Shown: positions 44,204-55,714 of the stretch, piece after piece
Layout of the letters: each line of letters starts with the position of its first letter
Position numbering within the stretch: position 1 is the stretch's first letter
NCBI RefSeq assembly: GCF_904849725.1
Contig: NC_058522.1
Coordinates: 437,253,529 to 437,317,528 of the forward strand
Length of the DNA stretch: 64,000 bases
From: Hordeum vulgare subsp. vulgare
Taxonomy: Eukaryota; Streptophyta; Magnoliopsida; Poales; Poaceae
Reading direction: 5' to 3'
The notes under the pieces: model-generated
Database searches by the model: none
The model's input: only the letters and a program-made list of their open reading frames with translations
Told to the model about the DNA's origin: nothing
Made by a program: the position numbers and the translations under genes

Positions 44204-46750
44204 ATGTCGACTGCAGGCATGTTTAAGGTGACTGCAGCATGTCCTACCTACGATGGAAAGAACTTTCCCTTCTGGAAGAACAAAATGCAAATGCATCTAC
44301 AAGCTATTGATAATGACCTCTGGTATATTGTGGAACATGGCGTCCCCATCATCTCTGCCAGTGTCACTGCAGCTGATGTGAAGAAATTTAAGCAACTCGA
44401 TTCTCAAGCGAAGAACATCATCTGTGGCCATCTGAGCCCAGGCCAATTTGGAAGAGTAAGTGCTTTGGGCTCTGCAACACTGATCTGGGAGAGACTGTGC
44501 AAGGTAAATGAAGGAGTATCAACCCAGCGTGACTCTCGTGTTGATATTCTTCGCAATCTCTTCAATCGCTTCAAGAGACATGACAATAAAAGCTGCCAAG
44601 ACACCTTTGATCGCCTCACTGACATATCAAATGAACTGCAAGCACTGGGAGCTCGAGACATCACTGATCACGAAGTTGTGAAGAAACTGCTGAGATCTTT
44701 GGATTCTTCATTTGATACTTTAGTTCTGATGATTCAAGAAAGACCAGATTACAAGATGCTTGATCCAGCTGATATACTAGAAAGGCTAAATACTCATGAA
44801 TTCCAGCTAGAAGAAAAGAGAGATCTATATGGACCAAGCTATTCCAGACCACGTGCACTGAAGGCTAGAGCAATTTCCTCATCTGAAGACGAAGACACAG
44901 ATGACAGCATTTGTGACCCTGAAGAATTTGGACAGGAGCTTGCAATGCTCGTGAGGAAATTCTAGATATTTACACGACGTGGCCAGTTCGGTAAATCTTC
45001 AAGAAGAGACATGAGGAAATCCGAATCTTCATTTGAGGACTACAAGAAACGAACCTGTCACAAGTGCAAGAAATCAGGTCATTACATTGCTGATTGTCCC
45101 CGTTGGGAAAAGGAATCAAAGAAGAAGAAATACAAGGATGACAGTTCTGATGACTCGAAGAAGAAGAAGAAATCTTCAAAATCCTCATCTTCAAAGCCCT
45201 CATCGCACAAGAAGACTAGTTTCAGAAAGGCTCGGGCACTTATTGGCAAGGAAATGGACTTCGAGGCAGAATCAAAGGAATGTGATGAAGAACAGGGTTT
45301 TGATAAAGACTCAGAATCCGGACAGGCTAGTCTTGCACTCGCAACCACTTTCGTCAGCAAGTCAATCTTCAACCTTGAAGAAAATGATAGCACCATCCGC
45401 ACTAATGACTATGCTGATGACTTTGCTCCAACCTTTTGCTTCATGGCAAAAGGTTCAAAGGTACCAAATAATGCCTCCTCCTCTGATTCAAGTGACTGTG
45501 AACCTGATGATTATAAGAAACCCAGTTACAGTAAACTTGGTATCATTGCCACTAAACAACAAACTGCCCTGGAAAAAGCTTCAGAAACTTCTAGATAAAA
45601 GTGATGATCTGTTGAATGATGAAATGAACCTTACCCAAATCCTCACTGAAGATGTGAAAAGTCTTCAGTCTAGATTTGATAATCTTCAGGATCGTTATGA
45701 TACACTCCTTACTGATCATGAGAAGCTTTCCTATGAATTTCTTCAAAGGAAGCTTGATCTTGAGAAGCTGAGGATGTCTCATGATGATCTTCGTATGGAA
45801 AATGATTCATTACTAGCTCAACAGATCAGCGCTGGTCAAGTTGAATTATTCCTCCATGTCTTAAATGCATTGAACGCGAAACTGCTAATTCCTCACCAGA
45901 ATCATCAAATGCTGCTATTGCTACAAATTCTTCAACTGCACATGTTGTGTCTATTTCCTCACTTGAGGAAAACACAAATGTTACTGATGAAAATGCAGGG
46001 TTGAAGGAATTGTACGTGACAGGCATATACAAAAGCCTCAAAGGACATCAAACCCTTTGTGATGTGCTCAAAAAGCAGATCTTGAACAGGAACCCGGGGA
46101 AAGAAGGAATTGCCTTTGAGAGGAAATTAAATGCTGATGGATCTTATTGGAAACCTGAGAAGTATCCCAAAACCTCTTGGGTTGCTGCTACTGGGCCTCC
46201 TTTTGATCCATCTAATCTAACTCGTTTTTCATGTGAATTATCCTATTCCTTGGATGAGTCATTTGACTCCAACTATAAACTGTTCAAAAATCAATCTGGT
46301 GAAGTATTTGCTCGATATGTTGGAACTAATTGCAGGAATGGCCCTCCCTTGAGGAAAATCTGGGTTCCCAAAAGCTGTCTCGAAAATCTTCAGGTGAATG
46401 TTCTTATGACACCACCACTAAAGAATCAGAACCCCAGATCAAATTCCTCAGGAGGACCAAAGTCTTCAAGAGGATCAAAATCCTCAACTGGTCAAAACTA
46501 TGCTCGTACCCGTGCTAATGCGTCTAACATGCAGGGAAACTACAAGGAATATGAATATGAGCGTTACTCCTCAAATCATTATGTTCATAAATCCTTAAAC
46601 CAGTTCTCTTCATATTCATATGAGTACTTTAATCCCTCTACTGTTAAGAGAAGTGCATTGGCTTCAATGCCACCTTTCTCATATGGTGCTCGCAGGATGA
46701 TGAATGCTTTGCCACCCCTTCAGATGTGAGTGGTGAGGAAATCGAACTAA
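44204..46750 (+). pseudogene. Maximus-like gag with coiled-coil extension (broken)
   Basis: Starts MSTAGMFKVTAACPTYDGKN, then FWKNKMQMHLQAIDNDLW (a UBN2/copia-type gag fold) through LERLNTHEFQLEEKRDLYG. A TAG at 44963-44965 stands where CAG (Gln) is likely. The frame then continues to the CCHC knuckle CHKCKKSGHYIADC and a Lys/Ser-rich stretch. Near 45580 the frame shifts into a coiled-coil section (DDLLNDEMNLTQILTEDVKS) and near 45840 it shifts back. A TGA at 46727-46729, where a Trp is expected, precedes the end at about 46750. Confidence 0.85.
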
Positions 46751-46974
46751 TCACTTCTGCAGGTCAGGTCTCCAGATGAAAATCATCATCTGAAGAATTT
46801 GCTGGAGACCTGAGGAAATGCTTGATAGGACGCAAGCTAATGATTGATGAAATAGAAATATTTCACACGTCCTTACATTTATGTTATGATGAAATTACTG
46901 ATCTGATGAAATTAGTATCATATTCTTCAAATCTGAAGCATATGAGATGGTAAGCTGTACTAATTCATCTGCAG
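46751..46974 (+). other. gag-pol spacer
   Basis: About 220 bp with stops in all forward frames, between the gag end and the protease. It has splice-like ends (TCTGCAGGTCAGG near the left, ATCTGCAG at 46974), but no joining that I tried keeps both frames cleanly. Confidence 0.5.
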
Positions 46975-47742
46975 GATGACAAACCCAAGAATACTGAGTG
47001 GGTTCTTGATAGTGGCTGCACACATCACATGACTGGTGATAAAAGCTTACTGATGAATATGCCACTAACTCCATCACCTCTGAAGAAAATCACATATGCT
47101 AACAAAGGTAAAAGCAAGGTATTGGGACTTGGCAAAGTGGCTATTTCCAAGGATAGACATATGGACAAAGTGATGCTTGTTGAATCCCTTGGTTTTAACC
47201 TCATGTCAGTCTCGATGCTTTGTGACCTTGACATGATTGTTATCTTTGGTAGATATAGATGTGTAGTCATTATGGAATCTGACAGATCCAAAGTCTTTGA
47301 AGGTGTAAGAAGAGGGGATTTGTACATTATTGATTTCTCTACAGGTCCTCAACCAGCCACTTGCTTGCTAGCAAAAACCTCAGAAGGATGGTTGTGGCAC
47401 CGAAGACTAGGTCATGCAGGCATGAGGAATTTGCACACGCTCGCGAAGAAGAAGCATGTCATCGGCATCGAATCAGTCAAATTCCTCAAGGATCATCTCT
47501 GCGGTGCTTGTGAATCTGGGAAAATGACCAGATCCAAGCATCCCTTGAAGACTATCATGACCACTACACGTCCATTCGAATTGCTTCATATGGATCTATT
47601 TGGACCTACTCACTATGCCACACTAACCAATGCAACATCTTTATATGGCTTCGTCATAGTTGATGATTATTCCAGATATACTTGGGTGCATATCATAGTG
47701 TATAAAACTGAAGTGCAGGAAATCTTCAAACGATTTTCTTGA
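46975..47742 (+). pseudogene. Maximus-like protease and integrase N-terminus
   Basis: Protease site WVLDSGCTHHMTGD (D-S-G) near the start. The GAG-pre-integrase HHCC module reads LWHRRLGHAGMRNLHTL and CGACESGKM. The integrase core begins with LLHMDLFGPTHYATL (first Asp) and FVIVDDYSRYTWVH. The frame ends at TGA 47740-47742 after FKRFS; the next ORF continues the same domain in the same direction, so this is one polyprotein broken by a stop. Confidence 0.88.
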
Positions 47743-47748
47743 GGGGCC

Positions 47749-50139
47749 TTGACGAACTTTGGCATCAAGATCAAACATATCAGGAGTGATAATGGAACCG
47801 AGTTCAAAAACACTGGTCTTGATGATTATCTTGATGAACTTGGTATTACTCATGAATTATCTGCTCCTTATACTCCTCAGCAGAATGGTGTCGTCGAAAG
47901 GAAGAACAGGACTCTGGTTGAAATGGAAAGAACTATGCTTGAAGAATATCAGACTCCTCGTCGCTTTTGGCCTGAAGCAATCAACACTGCATGCCATATC
48001 ATCAACAGGGTATATCTTCAAAAATTCCTCAAGAAAACCTCATATGAACTCCTCACTGACAAGAAACCCAATGTAAGTTATTTCAAAGTCTTCGGTGCAA
48101 AATGCTGGATTAGAGATCCTCACCATAGCTCAAAATTTGCACCTAAGGCACATGAAGGTTTTATGCTCGGTTATGGAAAGGACTCGCACACTTACAAAGT
48201 CTTCAACAACTATCACAACAAAGTTGTTGAGACTGTAGATGTGCGGTTCGATGAAACTAATGGCTCGCAAAGAGAGCAATTGCCTTCTGATCCAGATAAA
48301 CTGTCTCCTGAGGAAGCAATAAAGCTCAAACCTACTGAAGACATTGTCCCCACTGAGGAAATTGGTGAAGAAACGATCCCCATCACTGATGAAAATCAAG
48401 AAGATGCTCCTGAGGAAATTGCACCAGCACCACTTCCTCAACCCAGACAAAATCCTCAACCAGCTCATCCGAGGATTGCAAATGAAGTAGAACTTGACAA
48501 AATCCTCAATGACATCAACGCGCCAGGTCCTCTCACTCGCTCAAAATCTTCACACTTAGTTAACTTTTGTGGGCATTTCTCCTTTGTATCCATCACAGAA
48601 CCCTCAAAAGTTGCTAAGGCTTTTCTGGAACCAGAGTGGATCCAAGCTATGCAAGACGAACTTCTTCAATTCAAGCTGAATGACGTATGGGAGCTCGTCA
48701 AACGACCAGATCCTCGCAAGCACAACATCATCGGCACCAAGTGGATTTTCCGAAACAAGCAAGATGAGAACGGTCAAGTGGTGAGGAATAAGGCACGACT
48801 TGTAGGCCAAGGCTACACCCAGGTTGAAGGAATAGATTTCGATGAAACTTTTGCACCTGTTGCTAGAATTGAAGCTATTCGAATACTACTTGCTTATGCT
48901 AATCATCATAACATCATCTTATATCAAATGGATGTGAAAAGTGCATTCCTCAATGGTAAGCTTGAGGAAGAAGTATATGTTGCTCAGCCCCCAGGTTTTG
49001 AGGATCCAAAGAATCCAGACAAAGTCTTCAGACTCAAAAAGGCTCTTTATGGTCTCAAGCAAGCCCCTTGGGCATGGTATGATACATTGAAGGAATTCCT
49101 CATGAAGAAAGGCTTCAAACCTGGTTCACTCGATCCAACTCTTTTCACTAAATCCTATGATAATGAGCTATTTGTGTGTCAAATATATGTCGATGATATC
49201 ATATTTGGCTGTACTGACAAACGATACAGTGATGAATTTGCTTACATGATGAGTGAAGAATATCAGATGTCCATGATGGGGGAGCTGAAATTCTTCTTAG
49301 GTCTTCAAATTCGTCAACAAAGCAATGGAATCTTCATATCACAGGAGAAATACCTCAAGGATGTTCTGAGGAAATTCGACATGCATGAATGCAAAGGTGC
49401 CAAGACTCCAATGCCTACCAACGGCCACCTCGGCACTGATGAAAATGGTAAAGATTTCGATCAGCAGGTATATCGTTCTATGATTGGCTCTTCATTGTAT
49501 CTATGTGCATCTAGGCCAGATATAATGCTTAGTGTTTGCATGTGTGCACGTTTTCAAGCAAAACCGAAGGAATCACACCATAAGGCTGTGAAACATATTC
49601 TTCGATACTTAGCTCACACACCAACACTAGGATTATGGTATCCCAAGGGCTCAAATCTTCATCTGGTAGGGTATTCTGATTCTGACTATGCTGGTGACCG
49701 TGTGGATCACAAGTCAACGTCTGGCACATGCCATTTCCTCGGAAGATCACTAGTTTGCTGGTCCTCAAAGAAGCAGAACTGCGTATCACTCTCCACTACC
49801 GAAGCTGAGTACATTGCTGCTAGTTCTTGCTGTGCTCAATTACTATGGATGAAGCAAACCCTCAAGGACTACGGCATCAACATGAAGAATGTGCCTCTCT
49901 ACTGTGACAATGAGAGTGCTATCAAGATTGCATACAACCCAGTACATCACTCAAAGACCAAGCACATCCAGATTCGTCATCATTTTCTTCGGGACCATGT
50001 CCTCAAGGGCAATATCCTCATCGACCATGTGAAGACTGATGATCAACTGGCAGATATCTTCACTAAGCCCTTGGATGAGAAAAGGTTTTGCAAGTTGTGG
50101 TGTGAGCTAAATATCTTAGAATCTTCAAATGTTTTGTAA
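47749..50139 (+). CDS. Maximus-like pol: integrase C-terminus, RT and RNase H
   Basis: A 796-residue open frame. The integrase continues with RSDNGTEF and [14 protein letters not shown] (second Asp and Glu). A Pro/Glu-rich linker is followed by RVT_2: [20 protein letters not shown], then [20 protein letters not shown] (first catalytic Asp) and [24 protein letters not shown] gives the YVDD box. RNase H follows with [29 protein letters not shown] and [14 protein letters not shown], ending in [12 protein letters not shown]. All catalytic residues of RT and RNase H are present. The start of the open stretch is not a real initiation site; it lies just after the stop at 47742. Confidence 0.93.
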   Translation: MTNFGIKIKHIRSDNGTEFKNTGLDDYLDELGITHELSAPYTPQQNGVVERKNRTLVEMERTMLEEYQTPRRFWPEAINTACHIINRVYLQKFLKKTSYELLTDKKPNVSYFKVFGAKCWIRDPHHSSKFAPKAHEGFMLGYGKDSHTYKVFNNYHNKVVETVDVRFDETNGSQREQLPSDPDKLSPEEAIKLKPTEDIVPTEEIGEETIPITDENQEDAPEEIAPAPLPQPRQNPQPAHPRIANEVELDKILNDINAPGPLTRSKSSHLVNFCGHFSFVSITEPSKVAKAFLEPEWIQAMQDELLQFKLNDVWELVKRPDPRKHNIIGTKWIFRNKQDENGQVVRNKARLVGQGYTQVEGIDFDETFAPVARIEAIRILLAYANHHNIILYQMDVKSAFLNGKLEEEVYVAQPPGFEDPKNPDKVFRLKKALYGLKQAPWAWYDTLKEFLMKKGFKPGSLDPTLFTKSYDNELFVCQIYVDDIIFGCTDKRYSDEFAYMMSEEYQMSMMGELKFFLGLQIRQQSNGIFISQEKYLKDVLRKFDMHECKGAKTPMPTNGHLGTDENGKDFDQQVYRSMIGSSLYLCASRPDIMLSVCMCARFQAKPKESHHKAVKHILRYLAHTPTLGLWYPKGSNLHLVGYSDSDYAGDRVDHKSTSGTCHFLGRSLVCWSSKKQNCVSLSTTEAEYIAASSCCAQLLWMKQTLKDYGINMKNVPLYCDNESAIKIAYNPVHHSKTKHIQIRHHFLRDHVLKGNILIDHVKTDDQLADIFTKPLDEKRFCKLWCELNILESSNVL

Positions 50140-50834
50140 AAACATGCACACATCCTAACACTTATGCAAAATTGATGACTTAGATGTGCAACACATGATG
50201 AATCGATTTTCTTCAACTAATGAAGAATGTCACTCTGAATATGAAGAAATCAACGAAGAAATTGATTCTCAGGGCCCGACGACAATTGTACACGTTGTCT
50301 GTAATCAACATTCTTATATGGTGGGTCACGCCACCGCCCAATGTGAAATTCCTCAAGTTGATTTTCTTCAAATGTTCTATTTCCTCAAAATGTGTTTTTC
50401 TTCAAAACAGCTCTTCTTCATTGTGATGATTTATCGCAAAATCTTTAAAAACACTTGATGACTTTCATTTGACTAATAGACTGTGATTTCAAGTCCTCAA
50501 CAGCATTCACTTATTGCTATTTCTTCAAGTTGATATTTCTGCTAAGTGAATGTGATCGGACCCTACATTCCCTCTATGCTATACTCATCCACTCTATTCA
50601 ATTCTTCGTATGCGTTCTACTTGAAACTTTGTTCAAAATCCTCACTTCGTCCTTGTCAGCTGATGATTTTGTAACGAAAATCCTCAAATCTTCAAAAATT
50701 GTTTCTTTAATACACAGTAACTGAACCCCACTCCCCGCGATCGGATAACCACGATCTCCACTATCTCCACCGCACTGTTCGGGAGCTACACGTGTCCTGC
50801 GGAGACGTAGAGGTAGGGGCGGTTTGGTCCGAAA
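50140..50834 (+). other. spacer between pol and the extra ORF
   Basis: T/C-rich sequence with no recognisable protein. It includes repeated CTTCAAAA/TTCCTCAA words like those found all over this element. The region leads into a promoter-like stretch. Confidence 0.6.
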
Positions 50835-50870
50835 TTTTCGCGCCAACAGTAACTTTTGGCTATAAATATG
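50835..50870 (+). promoter_or_regulatory. probable internal promoter for the extra ORF
   Basis: A clean TATA box (GGCTATAAATATG, TATAAATA at 50861-50868) is preceded 17 bp upstream by TTTTCGCGCC, which matches the E2F-type consensus. It is followed by about 280 bp of GC-rich leader without a start in the main frame, a GT...AG intron and then the extra ORF's ATG. It is distinct from the LTR promoters at 43295 and 56289. Inferred from sequence only. Confidence 0.6.
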
Positions 50871-51144
50871 TCCTTATCCCCCTCTGCATACTCTTCTTCG
50901 CTCCATCTCTCTCCTGCCACAACATACACCACCGAACCCTAGCGCCATCGCTGGTAGTCTCGTCGCCGGTGAGGAAGAGCTTCACTGCCTCGACTTCTCC
51001 GTCGCCGGAACCACGCCGGAGTCGGACCATCTTCGTCCGCCGCCGCTGTAGACGTCCTCTGTCGCCGGGTTAGGGTGCATTGGACACGCGACCGAAGAGC
51101 TTCTCCACACACATCTTTCTGTGTTCTTCGTGCGCACCTTCCAG

Positions 51145-51482
51145 GGTAAATAAATCCCATTTTTACAGCAAGTTAGATCTAAAATTTTACATCTTCTATG
51201 TGAAATCTGTTTTTCCTCAAGAAACGATAAGCACTTGATTCCTCAAACACTGCCTATCACCACATCATTGGTGAACTATGCTAAGCATCTAAGATTTTCA
51301 CGAGATTCCTCAATTGTGCGAATTTTCTGATCTATACAACTCTGGAACCCAAGAACAGTATGCTTAGGCAAATTCCTCAACCACTGGTTATATTCCTCAA
51401 ACTGTCAAACTTTTTCATTTTCTTCAAATCTGAGAACGCATATGACCTCTCCAAATTCCTCGCAACTATACTCTGTTCATAG
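51145..51482 (+). other. probable leader intron of the extra ORF
   Basis: Donor CAGG|GTAAAT at 51145 and acceptor ATAG at 51482, 338 bp, T-rich and lower in GC than the leader before it. The ATG of the extra ORF lies eight bases after the acceptor. This is a common layout for plant 5' untranslated introns. Confidence 0.5.
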
Positions 51483-51490
51483 GTACACGC

Positions 51491-54400
51491 ATGTCAGCTG
51501 ATGAATCTCTCGGTTCTCATCACATTAACTCATTTGCAGCGGTTCTGGAAGAAAATCTTCAAGTCTCATTAGAATCCTCAAGAGTTCAATCTCATCAGCA
51601 AAATCCTCAGCTGAAGAAAATGGAGGATGACAGAAAACAGAAGGGAGGAAAGAAACTTGAGCAAAACACAGTTGTGGATATCCCTGAGGATATCTACTTG
51701 GACTATTGCACGCCTGATGAAAATGAGACAATGGCAAAGAGAAAGACGGTTGCAGAAGATAGAACGCCGATGAGCGAAGGAATGGAAGGAATACATGTTT
51801 GTGACTCCCAAGTATGCGAAGAAATTCGCTCTGAAGCCTCCTGGCAGACAGGCCCCACTTGAGGATCATCAAGTAGCACATCCCTCAAGCCTCATGACCA
51901 TTGATAACTATCTAGATGAGAAGGAAAAGCATCTGGCTAAGCTCAAGAAGCAGGCAGAAACTGCAGTGAGGAAATTCAATGAATCCTCAGCTGCTGCTAC
52001 TTCCTGTGCCGCAGAAACCTCTGGCTCAGAAATTCCTCAAATGCAGTCTGTGCCGTCAAAGCCAAGGGCTCCAAAGCCTCAAGAGAAGTCTGCTCAGGCC
52101 TCAGTCACCAAACCCTCAGCTCCAAAACCTTCAACACCAAAACCATCAGCGCCAAAGCCCTCAGTACCAGTCTCCTCAGCTCCAAAATCCTCAGCACCAC
52201 AACCAAAGCCTCAAGAGAAACCAGTATAGAAGCAAGTCATGAAGCCTATGACCGCCAGCTCCAGCTCCTCACTCCCAGCTGCAACCAGCTCAGAGACAAA
52301 GTCTTCAACACCTCCTGCGAAGACTCTGGTAACTACTGAACGTGCAACTCTGCCAAGTCCCAGCAAAATCATCACCGTCCCGTCTGCATCAGAGGGCAGT
52401 GATGAATATGATGATGAAATCCTACAAGCCATCATCAGAAACAAGCAGGAAAGAGTTGCTCAGGCATCAGGAAGTGCCATTCCTCTGGCAATGGACCCCA
52501 AGGTCCTCCTTGACTACATCAACATCTCGTATGAGGACCCAAACACCCCACTTGATGATTTGAAGCTTCCCCCTGGCATCAGTCACATGGTGACCACTTT
52601 CATCAGTGAAGCCAAGTGGAAAGAACAGCAGGCCAGGCAGGCCAAAGTTGCAAAGATTAAAAAGGAGAAATTCCTCAAGCAGAATCTCCTCAAATTAACT
52701 CCTGATGCACTGGTGTCAACACAGGTAGAGCTAAAGAAATTGACTGACAAGTACTCCAAGCTGGCAGATCGCAAAAGTCTCAAGAGCAATTTCATCAAGC
52801 TAGCCACTAGTGCTATTGATGAATACAATAAGAAGGCCGCACCCCTAGCACCAACTTCTCAGCCCTGATTGAGGAGCCAACAGATGAATCTCCTCATGAT
52901 GAGGAAACTCCTCAAGCTGAGGAAGTACACCAAGAACGCCGTGTGGATGAACCGGCTATTGAAGAAATCATCATGGTAACTCCTGCTGATGAATTTGCTG
53001 CAGCTGATGAGACTGCCCCTGACCCAGTTGCTTCGCCAAAGCAAGCTGATGACTCTGTTCTAGCTGGTTCCTCAATACCAGCTGAAGAATCTGTCAAGAA
53101 AACCCCTTGACCAAAAGCTTCAACGGTGAAGAAGATGACTCCGTCTGCATCAGACGTGAAGAAAACCAGGGCTGCTGAGAAGGAAGCCAAAAAGAGAAAG
53201 GCCTCATGTGCAGAAGAAGAAACAGAGACCAAGCGCCTCAAAGCACTTGAAGAAACTGCTCCTCTGGACCCTGTGCCCATGAATGTCGCTCCTTCCTATG
53301 AAATGGTCATCATTGATGATCCAGCAAAAAAGGCAGATGAGGAAATGAAGGATGCCGCCTCTAAGGAACACACTGATGAGGAGATTCAGATAAACGAAAG
53401 TCCTCAACCTTCAACGCTCTGAGCATCAGCTGCACCAGCTGATAAAACTGCATCTGCCACCAAGCCAGCTGAGGAAGAACAAACTAAAAATCCTCAAGCT
53501 GATGAAATTCAACGCTCTGAGCAGAATCCACAAGATGAGGAACATGCTGACCCAACTCCTCAAACTGAGCAAGAAGAAGCTATTCCTCAGGCTGATGCAC
53601 AGCCAGAGCAAGCCCCTCAGCCTGAAGAACCAGCAGCTGAATTTCCTCACCCTGAGGAAAATGCTGAGGAGAACGCACCTGACCAAGACAATGCATTCAT
53701 CGTGCTCAACCCAGCGACTACCATTGTTGTCTCCCCTCCAATTCCTCAGCAAAATCTTAAGCCAGTTCAGCGTCAGCCATTCTCCAAGCGTCCTAAGTTT
53801 CAAAAGGAAAACTTCTTTGAAGAACGCATGTACTTCATTAGAGAGAACCCATATGACAAGCCTCAAATGAGGCATATGAAGTTTTGGACTAGACTCAGAT
53901 GAACTACTATGCCTCTGTGCTATGTGGACGAAACAAGATATTCCAGCACAGGCATATTCCTCATGTTGAACTTGAAGCAATACCTTGCCTGGAGCCAGTC
54001 CTGAGTGTACTCCATGATGCCGGTTTACTCCCAATGTGCTCCGACATCTCTGACTGGAACATCGAGCTAATTCTTTAGTTCTATGCCACTCTTCACATAT
54101 TTGGCAACCCTGAAGACATCAACACCTGGGTGTTTGATTGGATGTCACAAAACACTCACTACAAGGCTCCTGCTACTGAACTCCTCAGAGAACTGCCTGT
54201 ACCAATTCCCTCAGAAGAGGCTGTGAAGCTTTATGGTGAGCGTGAGCTGCCCAATGGGATGGTGGAAGTCCTCATGACACCTTTGGCTGAATGAAAATCT
54301 CCGAGAACAACCTTCCTCGTCCACGAGCTCAAGTACACACCCAGGTCTATTTACAGAATCCTCTGCAGTGTGCTCGCACCGATCAAAGGCCATGATGATG

Positions 54401-55190
54401 AAGAAGATGTTGTAGGCCTCATGAAGAATATCCTCTTCAACATTATCCATGGTATTCCTATCAACATCCATGATTTCTTCTTGAGGACTTTGGCCGACAA
54501 TGCTATGTGTCCTTTTGATCACAAGATATATGCCCCATGGATCATGAGATTCATCAGGACAAGGACAGGCATCAACTTTTCCACGCTGATTTCCAAAACC
54601 ATGTTGGTTATATGCCTCCTATCCGGGTCAACAAGAAGACTTTCGAGTCCATTGAAGGAAAAGGCAAATCTATGATTGAAGAAGGCAGTAGGCCCCTTGA
54701 TGGTCAGTTCAGAGAGCCAGAAGCTTATTCCTCATGGGATGATACTGAGACTCGTCCGGCAAGCCCCGTTCCTCCTCGCGTGATGAATACAAGAGAGCTC
54801 CTCCTCAGTCTTCACGAGAAGGTGGATCGCAATCACAAGTGGGTCAAACGCCAGTTTGGCGCCATTGTGAAAACCCTCACTGAAACACAGAACTCTGTGA
54901 AGCTCAACCATCACTATCTGCATGAGGTTTTTGATCGCATCTGGGCTACACTTGCACATCTGAAGACTCAGACTGAGCTTGAAGAAATGGACTTTGAGCG
55001 AGACTTTGAATGGTCGTGGCCTCCCAAGAAGAAGTTCAGGCCTATCCCAGTGCCAGACCTTGAAGACAGCTCATTTTCTTCATTCCGCACTACTGAAACT
55101 GATGAAGAACAGCTCGATACTGCTACCGGTCCAAGGAAGAAGACTACTCCCAAGAAGCATCACGGCTCTTCCTCAACTGCCACGAAGTGA
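51491..55190 (+). pseudogene. SIRE/Maximus-type extra (env-position) ORF, broken
   Basis: Starts MSADESLGSHHINSF. A frameshift near 51800 leads to YLDEKEKHLAKLKKQAETAV, then Pro/Ser/Lys repeats (KPSAPKPSTPKPSAPKPS) and LLDYINISYEDPNTPLDDL. A long Glu/Ala/Pro-rich disordered section follows. The folded part begins near FFEERMYFIRENPYDKPQM, passes IFQHRHIPHVELEAIPCL and VLAPIKGHDDEEDVVGL, and ends in a coil-rich tail (SLHEKVDRNHKWVKRQFGAI). Lesions are TAG at 52227, TGA at about 53108 and 53420, TAG near 54076, TGA near 54292, and frameshifts near 52858, 53893 and 54570. I see no signal peptide or membrane span, so 'env' is a positional name only. Confidence 0.75.
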
Positions 55191-55714
55191 AATCTTCACG
55201 GACGTTAGTCCTCAGTTTGTCCCTTTTTGTCACTTGATGACAAAGGGGGAGAAACTTGAGAGTTAGTCTTCAAGCGGGATATGTTTGGGGCTTATGAACT
55301 ATATTTAAGTTACAAACTCTTGGCTCTTCTGAAGTTTTTATGTAATGAGTTGTAACTTAAGCCCGATGGTACTCTGACGCTTTTGAACGTTTTTCTTCGC
55401 ATACTTATTCCTCAAGTTTTAATGCACGCATGCTGGAATTCGTCAGATACCATTTGTCATCATGCATTTTCATTTTCTTCATATGATATGTTACATGTAT
55501 GCATGATTTACAAGACTCAGGGGGAGATCTCCATGATATAAATCATCAATGTGCATTTGCTGTGAAAAGCAAAATCTTCAAGATATGCACATCTTCAGGG
55601 GGAGTCTCTCTGAATCTTGATTTCAAATTCCTCAAATGAGTATTTATACTTCATATTTTTGATCCCTGTTGAAGACTTAACCTAATTGTCATCAACCACC
55701 AAAAAGGGGGAGAT
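55191..55714 (+). other. 3' untranslated region and polypurine tract of the Maximus-like element
   Basis: No coding. AAAGGGGGAGA words occur at about 55241, near 55520 and 55600, and finally as the polypurine tract AAAAAGGGGGAGA at 55701-55713, directly before the 3' LTR. The earlier copies resemble extra polypurine tracts. Confidence 0.8.

Noticed and set aside
46726..46974. Possible gag-pol intron (GTGAGT ... CTGCAG)
   Set aside because: The donor leaves phase 2 while the downstream exon needs phase 0, so the frames do not join; kept as a spacer.
51491..55190. Calling the extra ORF a viral-type envelope
   Set aside because: No signal peptide, membrane span or cleavage motif visible; the position alone does not support it.
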